11,037 bases of DNA from Lachnospiraceae bacterium. GTDB lineage: Bacteria > Bacillota > Clostridia > Lachnospirales > Lachnospiraceae. The stretch is taken from contig DOVG01000207.1 in the NCBI GenBank assembly GCA_003520205.1, positions 2,964 through 14,000 of the forward strand. Reading direction: 5' to 3'. Below the pieces are notes generated by a model, which was given only the letters and a program-made list of their open reading frames with translations, ran no database searches and was not told the DNA's origin. Shown piece by piece: positions 1 through 7,473 of this stretch. Both the position numbers and the translations under genes were made by a program. Position 1 is the first letter of the stretch. Every line of letters begins with the position of its first letter.

Positions 1-125
1 GGTCGGGTCTGTTGGTTTGGTTGAGCCGGCTGACCAGTCTGACCAGCCTGAATTATCTTGGCTCCGCAGTACGGACAATATGCCGCACCTTCTTCCTGTT
101 TATTCCCACATATACTACAATACAT
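1..125 (-). CDS. Zinc-ribbon protein, N-terminal fragment
   Basis: Only the first 41 codons are in the window; the gene continues past position 1. The start is ATG at 125-123, preceded by AAAGGAG at 132-138 with a 6-7 nt gap. The visible protein opens with two CxxC knuckles (C3-x2-C6 and C18-x2-C21, inside YCSICG and YCPYCG), a typical zinc-ribbon of the kind placed at the N-terminus of many Firmicute membrane or signalling proteins. A Gln/Gly/Pro/Ala-rich linker follows, encoded partly by near-repeats of CTGACCAG (30-37 and 39-46). The stop of the transglutaminase gene lies only 15 bp upstream, so this is the last visible member of the MoxR-DUF58-transglutaminase operon. The main domain is outside the window, so I assign no function beyond probable zinc binding. 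Confidence 0.8.
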   Translation of the reverse strand, partial: MYCSICGNKQEEGAAYCPYCGAKIIQAGQTGQPAQPNQQTR

Positions 126-140
126 AACTTATCTCCTTTA

Positions 141-2303
141 TCACTGTTCAAGCCTGAAACTTCTGGCTCTACTAATTAACTCCTCCGAAGGGGCATCTCC
201 CCTGAACCTGACTCTGTAATATTCATCAAATATACTCCGAAGTTCATTTCTGGTATTATCATCATCTATTACCCTCAGATAATCCATAACCGAATCTGCC
301 TCTTCTCCCTCCGGCATAAGCTTATCCAGTCTTCTACATACTATTCTTATATTTTCCTTTAGTTTTTCTTCAGGCTGCATTTTAATATACAAATACATTC
401 TAGCTCCTCTATATATAATCAGCATAAGCATCATGAAGCCAAGCATTATCAGAATATATCTGCCAAATCTAAAGAATACTCTCAAGTAGAATTTTAGTTC
501 ACTATCCCGAGCAGAAGTTTTGGATACTGTATTTAGAGGTATTTCATCATTTTCTGCCAAATGATGTTCTTCGATATAATACTGTCCCTGGTCAAAGCCC
601 GCCTGATAGTTTTCTAAAATATCACCGGACGTTTCTTCTGTACTCACAATTTCCAGCCCCCAGGTAATTCCTTCAGCTCTCCTCATAATTCTGGTTGGCT
701 CAAGTCTTATCCATCCTACCCCTTTCAGATAAGCCTCAACCCAGGCATGTGCCGAGTCACCTGATATTATCTCTTCTTTCTCCTGTTTATGATTATCCGG
801 CTTCAGAAAACCACTGATATATCTTGATGGAATGCCTGCCGAGCGAAGCATGAGAACCATAGCTGATGCATAATGAATGCAGTAACCACTGCAGCTCTCA
901 AAAAGAAAACTCTCCACATAATTATCGCTGTCTTTAAGATCTACACTTGTATCATATTTGTAGCCACGAAGATATGTCTCTATTGCCTTAGCTTTTTCAT
1001 AATCCGTCTTTGCATCTTTTGTTACTTCAGATGTAAGCTCCTGTATTTCCGGTGTAAGAAGTGATGTATCAAGATACTCTTCAAAGGTCCCGCTATCAGA
1101 AATGCAGCTGACCACTCTGTCGTAATCCTCTTTTGAGATGATTTTTTTTATATCTATATTGTATATTGTTCTGACATAATCCTTTATTTCCTCATATGAG
1201 CCATATACCATGTCCCCTGATGCCGCACTATCAATAACCTTCAAATAATACGGACTGGCATAGTCTATAGCCATATAATCTACTGAATAGCTAAATCCTC
1301 TACCGTATTTATTTCCCAAAGACGGTATATCATTATTATAATACAAAAACCTCTCGGGGACAAAAATATCTCTCGTATGTATATATCTGTATTCTATATC
1401 CATTTTTTCTATCCTGGAAAAACATGCCGCCTCATATTTATTTATATCAGCTCTATAAAGAGAATTAATATAATCAACAAACCATTCACTTCCAGTTTCA
1501 ATCATGGACTCTTTATCAGTCATTCCTTTTACGGTTAATGTTTTATATACTCCTCCACTCAGATATCTGCATTTGTTTTCTCCGCTGCTTCTAACTATAA
1601 GTTCTTCTCTTCCCTTACCTGTTATTCTCCCGGTAAGTCTTCCTATATCTGAGTAGCCTTTATGAGCACCATTAAAATCAGTCAGTCCTTCGAGAAAATA
1701 TTCAGCTTCACTTACTATCCTGAACGAGCTTTCTCTGACAAATGAGATAGTTCTTTTTATACCATTCCACTGAATAGGAGTATCTTTAGCCGGAATACAT
1801 AAAGTGAGCATACCTATAAGTAATATTACAAATGAGTAATATTCAGACATATTGTCAGTAAGCTTCATTATTCCATATATAAGACTTACAAACAGACATA
1901 CCGAAACTATCTTCGGCGGCATTCCCTTCTTCATCCAGAAACCAAGCATTAAAACTGCCACGACAATCCATCCAAAACGATCAATCTTCTTTATAACAAA
2001 CAGATAAAACAACAGAAAGAATATTAATGCGATAATAATATTTTCAATTAATTCAACATCTCTAAAAATCGCCATGATAATACCGGCTGTAAGAACAGAC
2101 AGCCATATAACCATCTTATCCTTCTCAACCAAAGATAATACCAGTCTGATCATAAGAAACATAAAACAGTAGCATCCAAAATAAAACCTGCTTATCCTGA
2201 ATATACCCATATCATATACTATCTCAAGTCCCGGAATAATAAGACAGATAAAAAACAGAGCAGACTGCACATATATAATTATATTTTTCTTCAGCTCTGA
2301 CAT
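141..2303 (-). CDS. Membrane transglutaminase-like protein (TgpA/YebA type)
   Basis: This 720-residue protein begins with about seven hydrophobic helices in residues 9-172. A long extracytoplasmic part follows, then a transglutaminase-core domain at roughly 430-540, one more membrane helix near 613-631 and a charged cytoplasmic tail (632-720). The catalytic Cys is C475 in GYCIHYASA, followed by the characteristic LRSAGIPSRYISGF stretch. The catalytic His is H519 in SAHAWVEAYL. The third position is Glu (E535 in LEPT) instead of Asp, a variant I recall as common in this membrane subfamily. The start at 2303 overlaps the end of the DUF58 gene by 13 bp and has AAGGA about 9 nt upstream. Family members are linked to MoxR and DUF58 genes. 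They probably act as cysteine proteases or crosslinkers at the cell surface, but the substrate is unknown. Confidence 0.9.
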   Translation of the reverse strand: MSELKKNIIIYVQSALFFICLIIPGLEIVYDMGIFRISRFYFGCYCFMFLMIRLVLSLVEKDKMVIWLSVLTAGIIMAIFRDVELIENIIIALIFFLLFYLFVIKKIDRFGWIVVAVLMLGFWMKKGMPPKIVSVCLFVSLIYGIMKLTDNMSEYYSFVILLIGMLTLCIPAKDTPIQWNGIKRTISFVRESSFRIVSEAEYFLEGLTDFNGAHKGYSDIGRLTGRITGKGREELIVRSSGENKCRYLSGGVYKTLTVKGMTDKESMIETGSEWFVDYINSLYRADINKYEAACFSRIEKMDIEYRYIHTRDIFVPERFLYYNNDIPSLGNKYGRGFSYSVDYMAIDYASPYYLKVIDSAASGDMVYGSYEEIKDYVRTIYNIDIKKIISKEDYDRVVSCISDSGTFEEYLDTSLLTPEIQELTSEVTKDAKTDYEKAKAIETYLRGYKYDTSVDLKDSDNYVESFLFESCSGYCIHYASAMVLMLRSAGIPSRYISGFLKPDNHKQEKEEIISGDSAHAWVEAYLKGVGWIRLEPTRIMRRAEGITWGLEIVSTEETSGDILENYQAGFDQGQYYIEEHHLAENDEIPLNTVSKTSARDSELKFYLRVFFRFGRYILIMLGFMMLMLIIYRGARMYLYIKMQPEEKLKENIRIVCRRLDKLMPEGEEADSVMDYLRVIDDDNTRNELRSIFDEYYRVRFRGDAPSEELISRARSFRLEQ

Positions 2304-3364
2304 ATAACCATATCCTTCTCTTTAATTACCAGTTTTCTGGATGATACATTTTCCTTTATATCTGCCAGTCCTGTCTCTTCGTCTGACATAGGTTTAGAGA
2401 TAATCCTTCTGATCACATCATAATAAGCCTTCTGAAAACTGTCATAACCATCTATGATACAGCTTTTAACACCTGAATCATAATAAACAATTTCCAAAGG
2501 TTTTCTGTTTCTTGCAAAATAATTCATGATAGACACTATATATTCCAGAAAATAGTCTCTTCGTATAAGCCCCTCTTCACCCGGAAGTATACTGTCCTTT
2601 ATAATAACGAGACTCAACATCTGCGATGTTTTTTTCTCCGGCAGTCTTACATAAAGCTTTTTAGTTCTTGCATAGGTCTTCCAGTGTATCGTATTCCTGC
2701 TATCGCCCGGCATATACTTTCTAAGATCATTTCCAAGAAAGTCCTCATCTATACCGACTGCCTTCAGCCCCATATCTGAATATATTTTATTGATATCTGT
2801 TACGGCTATGTCTGTAACCTGAGGAAGTACACTCACTCTTAATGGCGTGCTTACTTTATATGTAACTTCAATAATCTTAAAAGGGTCCCTTATCTGAATA
2901 TCCGATATTCCTATCTCATAACTACCTGCATACCTGCAAAAAAGCACATTATCAAGTCTTATTACTTCATGTGGCATAAGACTATATAATCTGTCAGTAA
3001 AGCATTCTCTAAAAGTTGCAGCAGTATCCGATATAAGTAAAGATATGGAACCAACAGGAAGAAGCCCAGCATTTTCTATGATAAGCTTATAAGTTCTATC
3101 GGAGCCTTTTCTAAAAAGTCTTTCATCAAGTTCCTGAGATATCCTGATGGAATAAGCCACATACACTAAATATAAAAATGATATCGGCAAATAAATAATC
3201 ATACCGTAAAAAAAGACATAGAAAAACGCTCCGCCCCTGTTACTTACTAATACCACTGATAATATCAGCATTATCAAATAAATAATCGGTCGTGAGTATC
3301 TTCCATGTCTTCCGAATGATACATGTATTCTTTTGTCTTTTGAAGATTTGCTATCAGATTTCAT
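2291..3364 (-). CDS. DUF58 membrane-anchored protein
   Basis: This 357-residue protein has two hydrophobic helices near the N-terminus (about 26-42 and 46-70), then a β-rich segment and the DUF58 signature at about 213-240. The signature reads DLRKYMPGDSRNTIHWK followed by ARTKKLYVR, matching the family pattern of an Arg-x-Tyr-x-x-Gly-Asp core, His/Asp-Trp-Lys and a basic Ala-Arg segment. The region after it probably corresponds to the VWA-like fold reported for DUF58 proteins. The start codon overlaps the MoxR stop in an ATGA arrangement, and there is no strong independent Shine-Dalgarno, so translational coupling is likely. DUF58 proteins are typical partners of MoxR ATPases and may act as the adaptor or client of the ATPase at the membrane. 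The exact role is unknown. Confidence 0.92.
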   Translation of the reverse strand: MKSDSKSSKDKRIHVSFGRHGRYSRPIIYLIMLILSVVLVSNRGGAFFYVFFYGMIIYLPISFLYLVYVAYSIRISQELDERLFRKGSDRTYKLIIENAGLLPVGSISLLISDTAATFRECFTDRLYSLMPHEVIRLDNVLFCRYAGSYEIGISDIQIRDPFKIIEVTYKVSTPLRVSVLPQVTDIAVTDINKIYSDMGLKAVGIDEDFLGNDLRKYMPGDSRNTIHWKTYARTKKLYVRLPEKKTSQMLSLVIIKDSILPGEEGLIRRDYFLEYIVSIMNYFARNRKPLEIVYYDSGVKSCIIDGYDSFQKAYYDVIRRIISKPMSDEETGLADIKENVSSRKLVIKEKDMVICQS

Positions 3365-4287
3365 TTAGGTCTTACAGTTTTCTCAAGTACTTCATTAATC
3401 AACTGGTCAGCAGTATATCTGTTCATGAGCGACTGAGTTGTCAGAACCATTCTGTGTGGCAGAACGACCTTTGACATATCTATTATATCTTCAGGAATCA
3501 CATAATCCCGTCCTGCTATATAAGCATGCGCCTTACCTGCTATAAGCAGATCCAGTCCCGCTCTGGGACTGAGTCCATACTCCAGTTCCGACATAATCCT
3601 TGTTCTGTCCACTATAGAAAGGGCGTATTTTATCACTTCATCAGTCATAATAACAGACTTTACTTCTTCTCTCATATTCATTATATCCGAGGAAGACAGC
3701 ACAGGTGTGACTTCTTCATCCAGAATACCATCCAGATATTTTCGCGCAAGTATCATCTGATTATCCATATCCGGATATCCTATGGATATCTTCATCATGA
3801 AACGATCCATTTCAGCCTCCGGAAGCGGATATGTTCCTATCTGTTCAGCCGGATTCTCAGTAGCAATAACCATAAATGGTTCTTCAAGCACGAAACTTTT
3901 ACCATCTATAGTAACCTGTTTTTCCTCCATAGCTTCTAAAAGAGCGGATTGAGTCTTTGGAGATGCCCGGTTTATCTCATCTGCTATTACTATATTATTA
4001 TGTATAGGTCCTTTTATAACCCTGAAATCAGAGGTGGCATCATCAAAAACTGAAACACCTGTTATATCTGATGGCAGAGTATCCGGGGTAAACTGTATTC
4101 TGGCCAGACTTACATCTACTGAACGGGCTATAAGCTTTGCCAATGTAGTTTTACCAACTCCCGGAACATCTTCTATCAAAATATGACCGCCTGAAAGAAG
4201 TACAGTTATTACATTTTCAACTACTTCTTCTCTGCCTACAAAACCTTTATATATATTATCCTTAAGAACCTGTATATTTCTATTCAT
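3361..4287 (-). CDS. MoxR-family AAA+ ATPase
   Basis: This 308-residue protein is the usual length for the MoxR family. Walker A is DVPGVGKT (residues 40-47), Walker B is IVIADEINRA (about 99-108) with D103-E104, and sensor 1 is IATEN (141-145). The MoxR-typical stretch GTYPLPEAEMDRFMM follows, and LSPRA further on supplies the sensor-2 Arg. MoxR proteins are thought to work as ATP-driven chaperones that mature or remodel partner protein complexes, often ones with VWA domains. It is cytoplasmic, with no membrane segment. Start ATG at 4287 has AGGGG about 7 nt upstream. It follows the Hsp70-GrpE chimera by 39 bp and overlaps the DUF58 gene by 4 bp, so it belongs to the same transcription unit. 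Confidence 0.95.
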   Translation of the reverse strand: MNRNIQVLKDNIYKGFVGREEVVENVITVLLSGGHILIEDVPGVGKTTLAKLIARSVDVSLARIQFTPDTLPSDITGVSVFDDATSDFRVIKGPIHNNIVIADEINRASPKTQSALLEAMEEKQVTIDGKSFVLEEPFMVIATENPAEQIGTYPLPEAEMDRFMMKISIGYPDMDNQMILARKYLDGILDEEVTPVLSSSDIMNMREEVKSVIMTDEVIKYALSIVDRTRIMSELEYGLSPRAGLDLLIAGKAHAYIAGRDYVIPEDIIDMSKVVLPHRMVLTTQSLMNRYTADQLINEVLEKTVRPK

Positions 4288-4326
4288 ATTCAGCCCCTGA
4301 AAATCTGCTAAATCTATTAAATCCTT

Positions 4327-5742
4327 TTAATTTGCAACTATAACTGATGCAGTCCTTATAACCTTTCCCTTATAGATATATCCAGCCTGCATGACCTGCT
4401 TGACCGTATTATCCGGAAGCTCTATATCAGATACATGTGCCACCGCAGTCTGATAATTATAATCAAAAGGCTCACCTTCACCATTAATAAGTGTAACGCC
4501 ATTATCATTTAATATCTGAATCGCCTTATTATATGTTTTGAGTATTCCCTGAATATATGGATTATCTCCATCCTTCGCATACTTTACAGCATATTCCAGA
4601 TCATCTACTATCGGAAGTATATGAGCGATAAAGTCTTCGATGTTCTCTTCATCTCCTGTCTCTTCCACCGTATCAATAATATCATCAGGAATCTTCAGGT
4701 TCAACCCATTATCTCCAAGAACTGCTTTGATATCCAGCTTCAGTTTTCTCACACCGTCCGCGGATATCTTCAGCTTTACAGGCTTCTTATAAAGCGCCTC
4801 TGCCTGTTCCTTGGAAGCATTTAGCCTGCATATCTGTACAAAGCTGTTGTTTCTTCTCTCATATAGTCGAATATCCTCATATGGCTTATCAGATTCCGGA
4901 TACCTCTCTATCTCGATTTCCTCTTCACATGGAATTACTTTATCAGCTCCGATAACCGGAAACATCTCTCCATTTATCCCTACAAGAAGTTCATATGGTG
5001 ACAAAGTATCTACTGCATTTATTCCCTGAAATGCCGGTCTTCTTTCCAGTTTACCACATATAAATCCTGTTCCTTCTATAACCGACTGACTATCAATCAT
5101 TTTGAATTCAATATTCGGATTGTAAAAGGCTTGAGAAGTACTTATATGATTCTTGAGTGCCTGATCAAAGCTTAAAGCTCTATCCATGGTACCCGAGCAA
5201 AGAACTATCGGAGCATCAGTCATATCAAAGAGACGACTGCTTGACGGAGTCAGAAACTCTGCTTTAGCGAGAGAAGTTCCATTCCATCTTCCCGCTATAT
5301 AAGTATCTTCCTTCTCTACAAGTCCCTCTTCTATGTAATACTCTGCAACAGCCAGCTTAGCCGGTGAAGCAAATGTCATAAGTACCGGTCCCGAAGCGCC
5401 GAATTCGATGTAGGAATAATATGCCATAGCCATAGTTTCTGTAACAGTTCCTACAACTTCTATATCACACTCCTTTGCACATCTATAGAGTCCCTGTATC
5501 TCCTTCAGACCAGTATCATCTGAAACACACATAAGGAGTCTGTACTCACTGATTCCCATTTTCTCTTTTATAAACGAATCTATAACCTCAAATGCTTTTT
5601 TGAGTGCGAAATCATTTGCGATTATATTTAATCGCTTGATATCCGATGGAAGATCCAGCTGAGCTGTGCTTACTGATTCAGCATCACATAGAGATAGTCT
5701 CGCTTGTCTTTCCCAGAAATGAACCCCTATTATACTATTCAT
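4327..5742 (-). CDS. Degenerate Hsp70-like / GrpE fusion protein
   Basis: This 471-residue chimera heads the operon. Residues 1-240 follow an Hsp70 nucleotide-binding-domain layout but are short and eroded. IIGVHFWERQARLSL sits where DnaK has IGIDLGTTNS, TETMAMAYYSY where DnaK has NEPTAAALAYG, TFASPAKLAVAEY where DnaK has DLGGGTFD, and LCSGTMDRAL near the adenosine motif. Only about 55 residues separate the last two landmarks, against about 140 in DnaK, so subdomain IIB appears to be missing. Residues 240-350 resemble the β substrate-binding domain (VDTLSPYELLVGINGE; LKISADGVRKLKL). Residues about 367-471 are clear GrpE: ILPIVDDLEYAV, then GEGEPFDYNYQTAVAHV, LPDNTVKQVMQAGY and VIRTASVIVAN. 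The long GrpE N-terminal helix is missing. AGGAG precedes the ATG by about 8 nt. ATP binding looks lost. Its role, perhaps as an adaptor for the real DnaK, is inferred. Confidence 0.85.
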   Translation of the reverse strand: MNSIIGVHFWERQARLSLCDAESVSTAQLDLPSDIKRLNIIANDFALKKAFEVIDSFIKEKMGISEYRLLMCVSDDTGLKEIQGLYRCAKECDIEVVGTVTETMAMAYYSYIEFGASGPVLMTFASPAKLAVAEYYIEEGLVEKEDTYIAGRWNGTSLAKAEFLTPSSSRLFDMTDAPIVLCSGTMDRALSFDQALKNHISTSQAFYNPNIEFKMIDSQSVIEGTGFICGKLERRPAFQGINAVDTLSPYELLVGINGEMFPVIGADKVIPCEEEIEIERYPESDKPYEDIRLYERRNNSFVQICRLNASKEQAEALYKKPVKLKISADGVRKLKLDIKAVLGDNGLNLKIPDDIIDTVEETGDEENIEDFIAHILPIVDDLEYAVKYAKDGDNPYIQGILKTYNKAIQILNDNGVTLINGEGEPFDYNYQTAVAHVSDIELPDNTVKQVMQAGYIYKGKVIRTASVIVAN

Positions 5743-5804
5743 AAATACTTCTCCTGTAAAATTTTATAGTGTACCTCATAAGTAAAGAATTAGTCGATAC
5801 CTGT

Positions 5805-5813
5805 ATTGTACCA
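5805..5813 (-). promoter_or_regulatory. Extended -10 promoter for the leftward operon
   Basis: On the minus strand this reads TGGTACAAT, an extended -10 (TG-N-TACAAT) with no convincing -35. It would start transcription near 5798 and give a leader of about 55 nt before the chimera's ATG. A second AT-rich candidate (TATAAA, about 5762-5767 on the minus strand) lies too close to the ribosome binding site to be preferred. Confidence 0.45.
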
Positions 5814-5865
5814 CATATATTTTTATTTGTATCTTTTATTTTGGGTTTGTGTAACAAAAGGTACT

Positions 5866-5929
5866 TTTTGACTTTTGACAGCTATGACATTATACTGTCA
5901 TAAGTATTTAATGACGTAGGTGTCAAAAG
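5866..5929. repeat. Nested TGACA/TGTCA inverted repeats over the hslO promoter
   Basis: The inner repeat is TATGACA (5883-5889), a 6-nt gap, then TGTCATA (5896-5902), 7 of 7 paired, with the -10 element lying almost wholly in the gap. The outer repeat is CTTTTGACA (5872-5880) matched by TGTCAAAAG (5921-5929), 9 of 9 paired. TTTTGAC is also tandemly duplicated at 5866-5872 and 5873-5879. Several TGAC-type half sites in about 64 bp covering the -35, the -10 and the start region look like an operator for a dimeric regulator. No known operator matched by eye. Confidence 0.65.
5868..5896 (+). promoter_or_regulatory. hslO promoter (TTGACT-N17-TATACT)
   Basis: The -35 TTGACT at 5868-5873 and the -10 TATACT at 5891-5896 are separated by exactly 17 nt, a near-consensus housekeeping promoter. 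It predicts a start near 5903 and a leader of about 50 nt ahead of AAGGAG (5943-5948) and the hslO ATG (5955). The consensus-like TTGACA at 5875-5880 is only 10 nt from the -10, too close to be the -35. The element sits inside the inverted repeats described separately, so binding at those repeats would block or modulate it. Confidence 0.7.
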
Positions 5930-5954
5930 AAACAGATTAATCAAGGAGTAAGAA

Positions 5955-6851
5955 ATGAAAGATTATATCATCAAAGGTCTTGCAGCAGGCAATGAGATAA
6001 GATTTATAGCCGGATATACAAGAGCTACTGTCGAAGAGGCAAGACGAATCCATAACACAAGCCCTCTTGCAAGTGCAGCTCTCGGAAGACTGCTCACCGG
6101 TGGGGCACTTATGGGCGCCATGTGTAAAAATGATACTGATGTACTGACTCTGAAGGTATCCGGAGATGGTCCTATAAAAAGTATAACTGTAACAGCCGAT
6201 GCAAAATCAAATGTGAAGGGTATCGTATATAATAATTCTGTTGATCTTCCACTTAAGGAAAATGGTCATCTTGATGTTGGAAGAGCCGTAGGAAAAGGTA
6301 TACTTACTGTTATCAGAGACGAAGGAATCAGTGAACCATACGTTGGTCAGACCGCTCTCGTTACCGGAGAAATCGGAGATGACCTGACATATTATTATGC
6401 AGAGAGCGAACAGATACCGACCTCTGTCGGACTCGGTGTTCTCGTAGATAGAGATCTTAGTATAAAGCACGCCGGCGGATTTATAATACAGCTTCTTCCT
6501 TTTGCTTCAGAAGAAACTATAACCAGGCTGGAATACCGTTTATCCGAGATATCCTCTGTTACTGATTTCTTTAACGAAGGAAAAACTCCTGAAGATATGA
6601 TGCGAAGCATACTGGGTGAAGAAATCTTCGGAACAGATATATCCATAGAAGAGACACGCAGTACAGCATACCATTGTAACTGCAGTCGTGACAGAGTTAC
6701 AAAAGCACTCATCAGCATCGGAAGAACAGAAATCCAGTCTATGATAGATGATAAAAAACCCGTAAATCTTCATTGCGATTTCTGCAACAAAGATTACGAG
6801 TTTTCAATACCTGAGCTTGAGTCTCTTCTGGAGAATTTACAACCACAGTAA
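5955..6851 (+). CDS. hslO: Redox-regulated chaperone Hsp33
   Basis: This 298-residue cytoplasmic holdase fits the Hsp33 family in length. The N-terminal part carries family stretches such as LTGGALMGAMCK, LKVSGDGPIKSI, GQTALVTGEIGDDL and YYAESEQIPTSVGLGVLV. The C-terminal zinc redox switch is complete: C241-x-C243 (HCNCSRD) and C274-x2-C277 (CDFC). In the family these four cysteines hold zinc when reduced and form disulfides under oxidative and heat stress, which activates holdase activity. The start is fixed by AAGGAG 6 nt before the ATG. It is transcribed alone from a near-consensus promoter inside inverted repeats, divergent from the Hsp70-GrpE chimera. Its last 58 bp overlap the 3' end of queH on the other strand. 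Confidence 0.97.
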   Translation: MKDYIIKGLAAGNEIRFIAGYTRATVEEARRIHNTSPLASAALGRLLTGGALMGAMCKNDTDVLTLKVSGDGPIKSITVTADAKSNVKGIVYNNSVDLPLKENGHLDVGRAVGKGILTVIRDEGISEPYVGQTALVTGEIGDDLTYYYAESEQIPTSVGLGVLVDRDLSIKHAGGFIIQLLPFASEETITRLEYRLSEISSVTDFFNEGKTPEDMMRSILGEEIFGTDISIEETRSTAYHCNCSRDRVTKALISIGRTEIQSMIDDKKPVNLHCDFCNKDYEFSIPELESLLENLQPQ

Positions 6852-7444
6852 TTCTGTCTGTATAGACCATACTCTTTCGAGAGTTCGATGGATCTTTTAT
6901 ATCCATTCTTCTTTTTGAAATCACTAAAGAGAAAGATGGGGCATTTTCCCTGACTGTGTTCCATCATTTCTCTTTCAAGATTCATTCCTATCTCATTTAT
7001 CCAATCAGAATTCTTATATGGACTTATGGATAAGGTCGTAGTAAAAAAGTCGTAGCCTTTTTCTAAAGCGTATTCTGCCGTTTTTTTCATTCTGAGCTTA
7101 TAGCAGTCATAACACCTGGCGCCTCTTTCCGGAAGATCTTCACGACCTCTGGCCATCTCATAGAAAACCTCCGGTTCATATCCTCCGTCAATTATAGTTA
7201 CACCATTTGCAAAGTCTGCTTCATTAACAAATCTCTTCAACTCACTTATTCTTTTACTATACTCCTCATATTCATCTATATTCGGATTATAATAGTATAC
7301 TGTAATGTCAAAATACTCTGTAAGAAGCTCCAGACAATGCGAACTGCAGGGTGCGCAGCATGCCTGAATCAGAAGTCTTGGTCTTATTTTCTTTTCTTTT
7401 AAGGTATTAAGTTGTTCTTCGAATTTTGGATAATAATTTGTCAT
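6794..7444 (-). CDS. queH: Epoxyqueuosine reductase QueH
   Basis: QueH carries out the last step of queuosine synthesis in tRNA, reducing epoxyqueuosine to queuosine, and is the cobalamin-independent alternative to QueG. The 216-residue protein has the family's cysteine pattern: C29-C30-x2-C33 (ACCAPCSSHC), C111-x2-C114 (RCYDCYKLRM) and C200-x-C202 (YRQNYCGCKFS). It also has FFTTTLSISPYKNSDWI and the FSDFKKKNGY region. The cysteines are expected to bind an iron-sulfur cluster and a second metal. The ATG at 7444 fits the family N-terminus, yet there is no Shine-Dalgarno upstream; the leader is A/T-only just before the ATG. The 3' end overlaps hslO by 58 bp in convergent orientation, and no terminator lies between them. 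Confidence 0.95.
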   Translation of the reverse strand: MTNYYPKFEEQLNTLKEKKIRPRLLIQACCAPCSSHCLELLTEYFDITVYYYNPNIDEYEEYSKRISELKRFVNEADFANGVTIIDGGYEPEVFYEMARGREDLPERGARCYDCYKLRMKKTAEYALEKGYDFFTTTLSISPYKNSDWINEIGMNLEREMMEHSQGKCPIFLFSDFKKKNGYKRSIELSKEYGLYRQNYCGCKFSRRDSSSGIENS

Positions 7445-7463
7445 ATTTTTATATTTTTGTGAG

Positions 7464-7472
7464 ATTTTAACA
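7464..7472 (-). promoter_or_regulatory. Candidate extended -10 promoter for queH
   Basis: The minus strand reads TGTTAAAAT (TG-N-TAAAAT), which would start transcription about 13 nt before the queH ATG and leave no room for a Shine-Dalgarno. It lies directly beside the -35 of the rightward small gene (7474-7479), so the two promoters would overlap and probably compete. No convincing -35 is seen. Confidence 0.35.
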
Positions 7473-7473
7473 G

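Noticed and set aside
699..701. Glu instead of Asp at the third transglutaminase catalytic position as a sign of inactivity
   Set aside because: LEPT-type Glu variants are, to my knowledge, common in membrane TgpA-like proteins, and the Cys and His are intact. The codon lies near the stretch encoding GWIRLEPT.
3526..3939. Rightward 137-codon open frame
   Set aside because: It is antisense to the MoxR gene with its intact Walker motifs. The His/Ile/Ser-rich product has no recognisable domain and no ribosome site.
5861..5930. CIRCE (HrcA) or CtsR operator at the hslO promoter
   Set aside because: No TTAGCACTC-N9-GAGTGCTAA is present. The minus-strand TGTCAAA-AGTCAAA heptads abut directly, without the 3-nt gap of CtsR sites.
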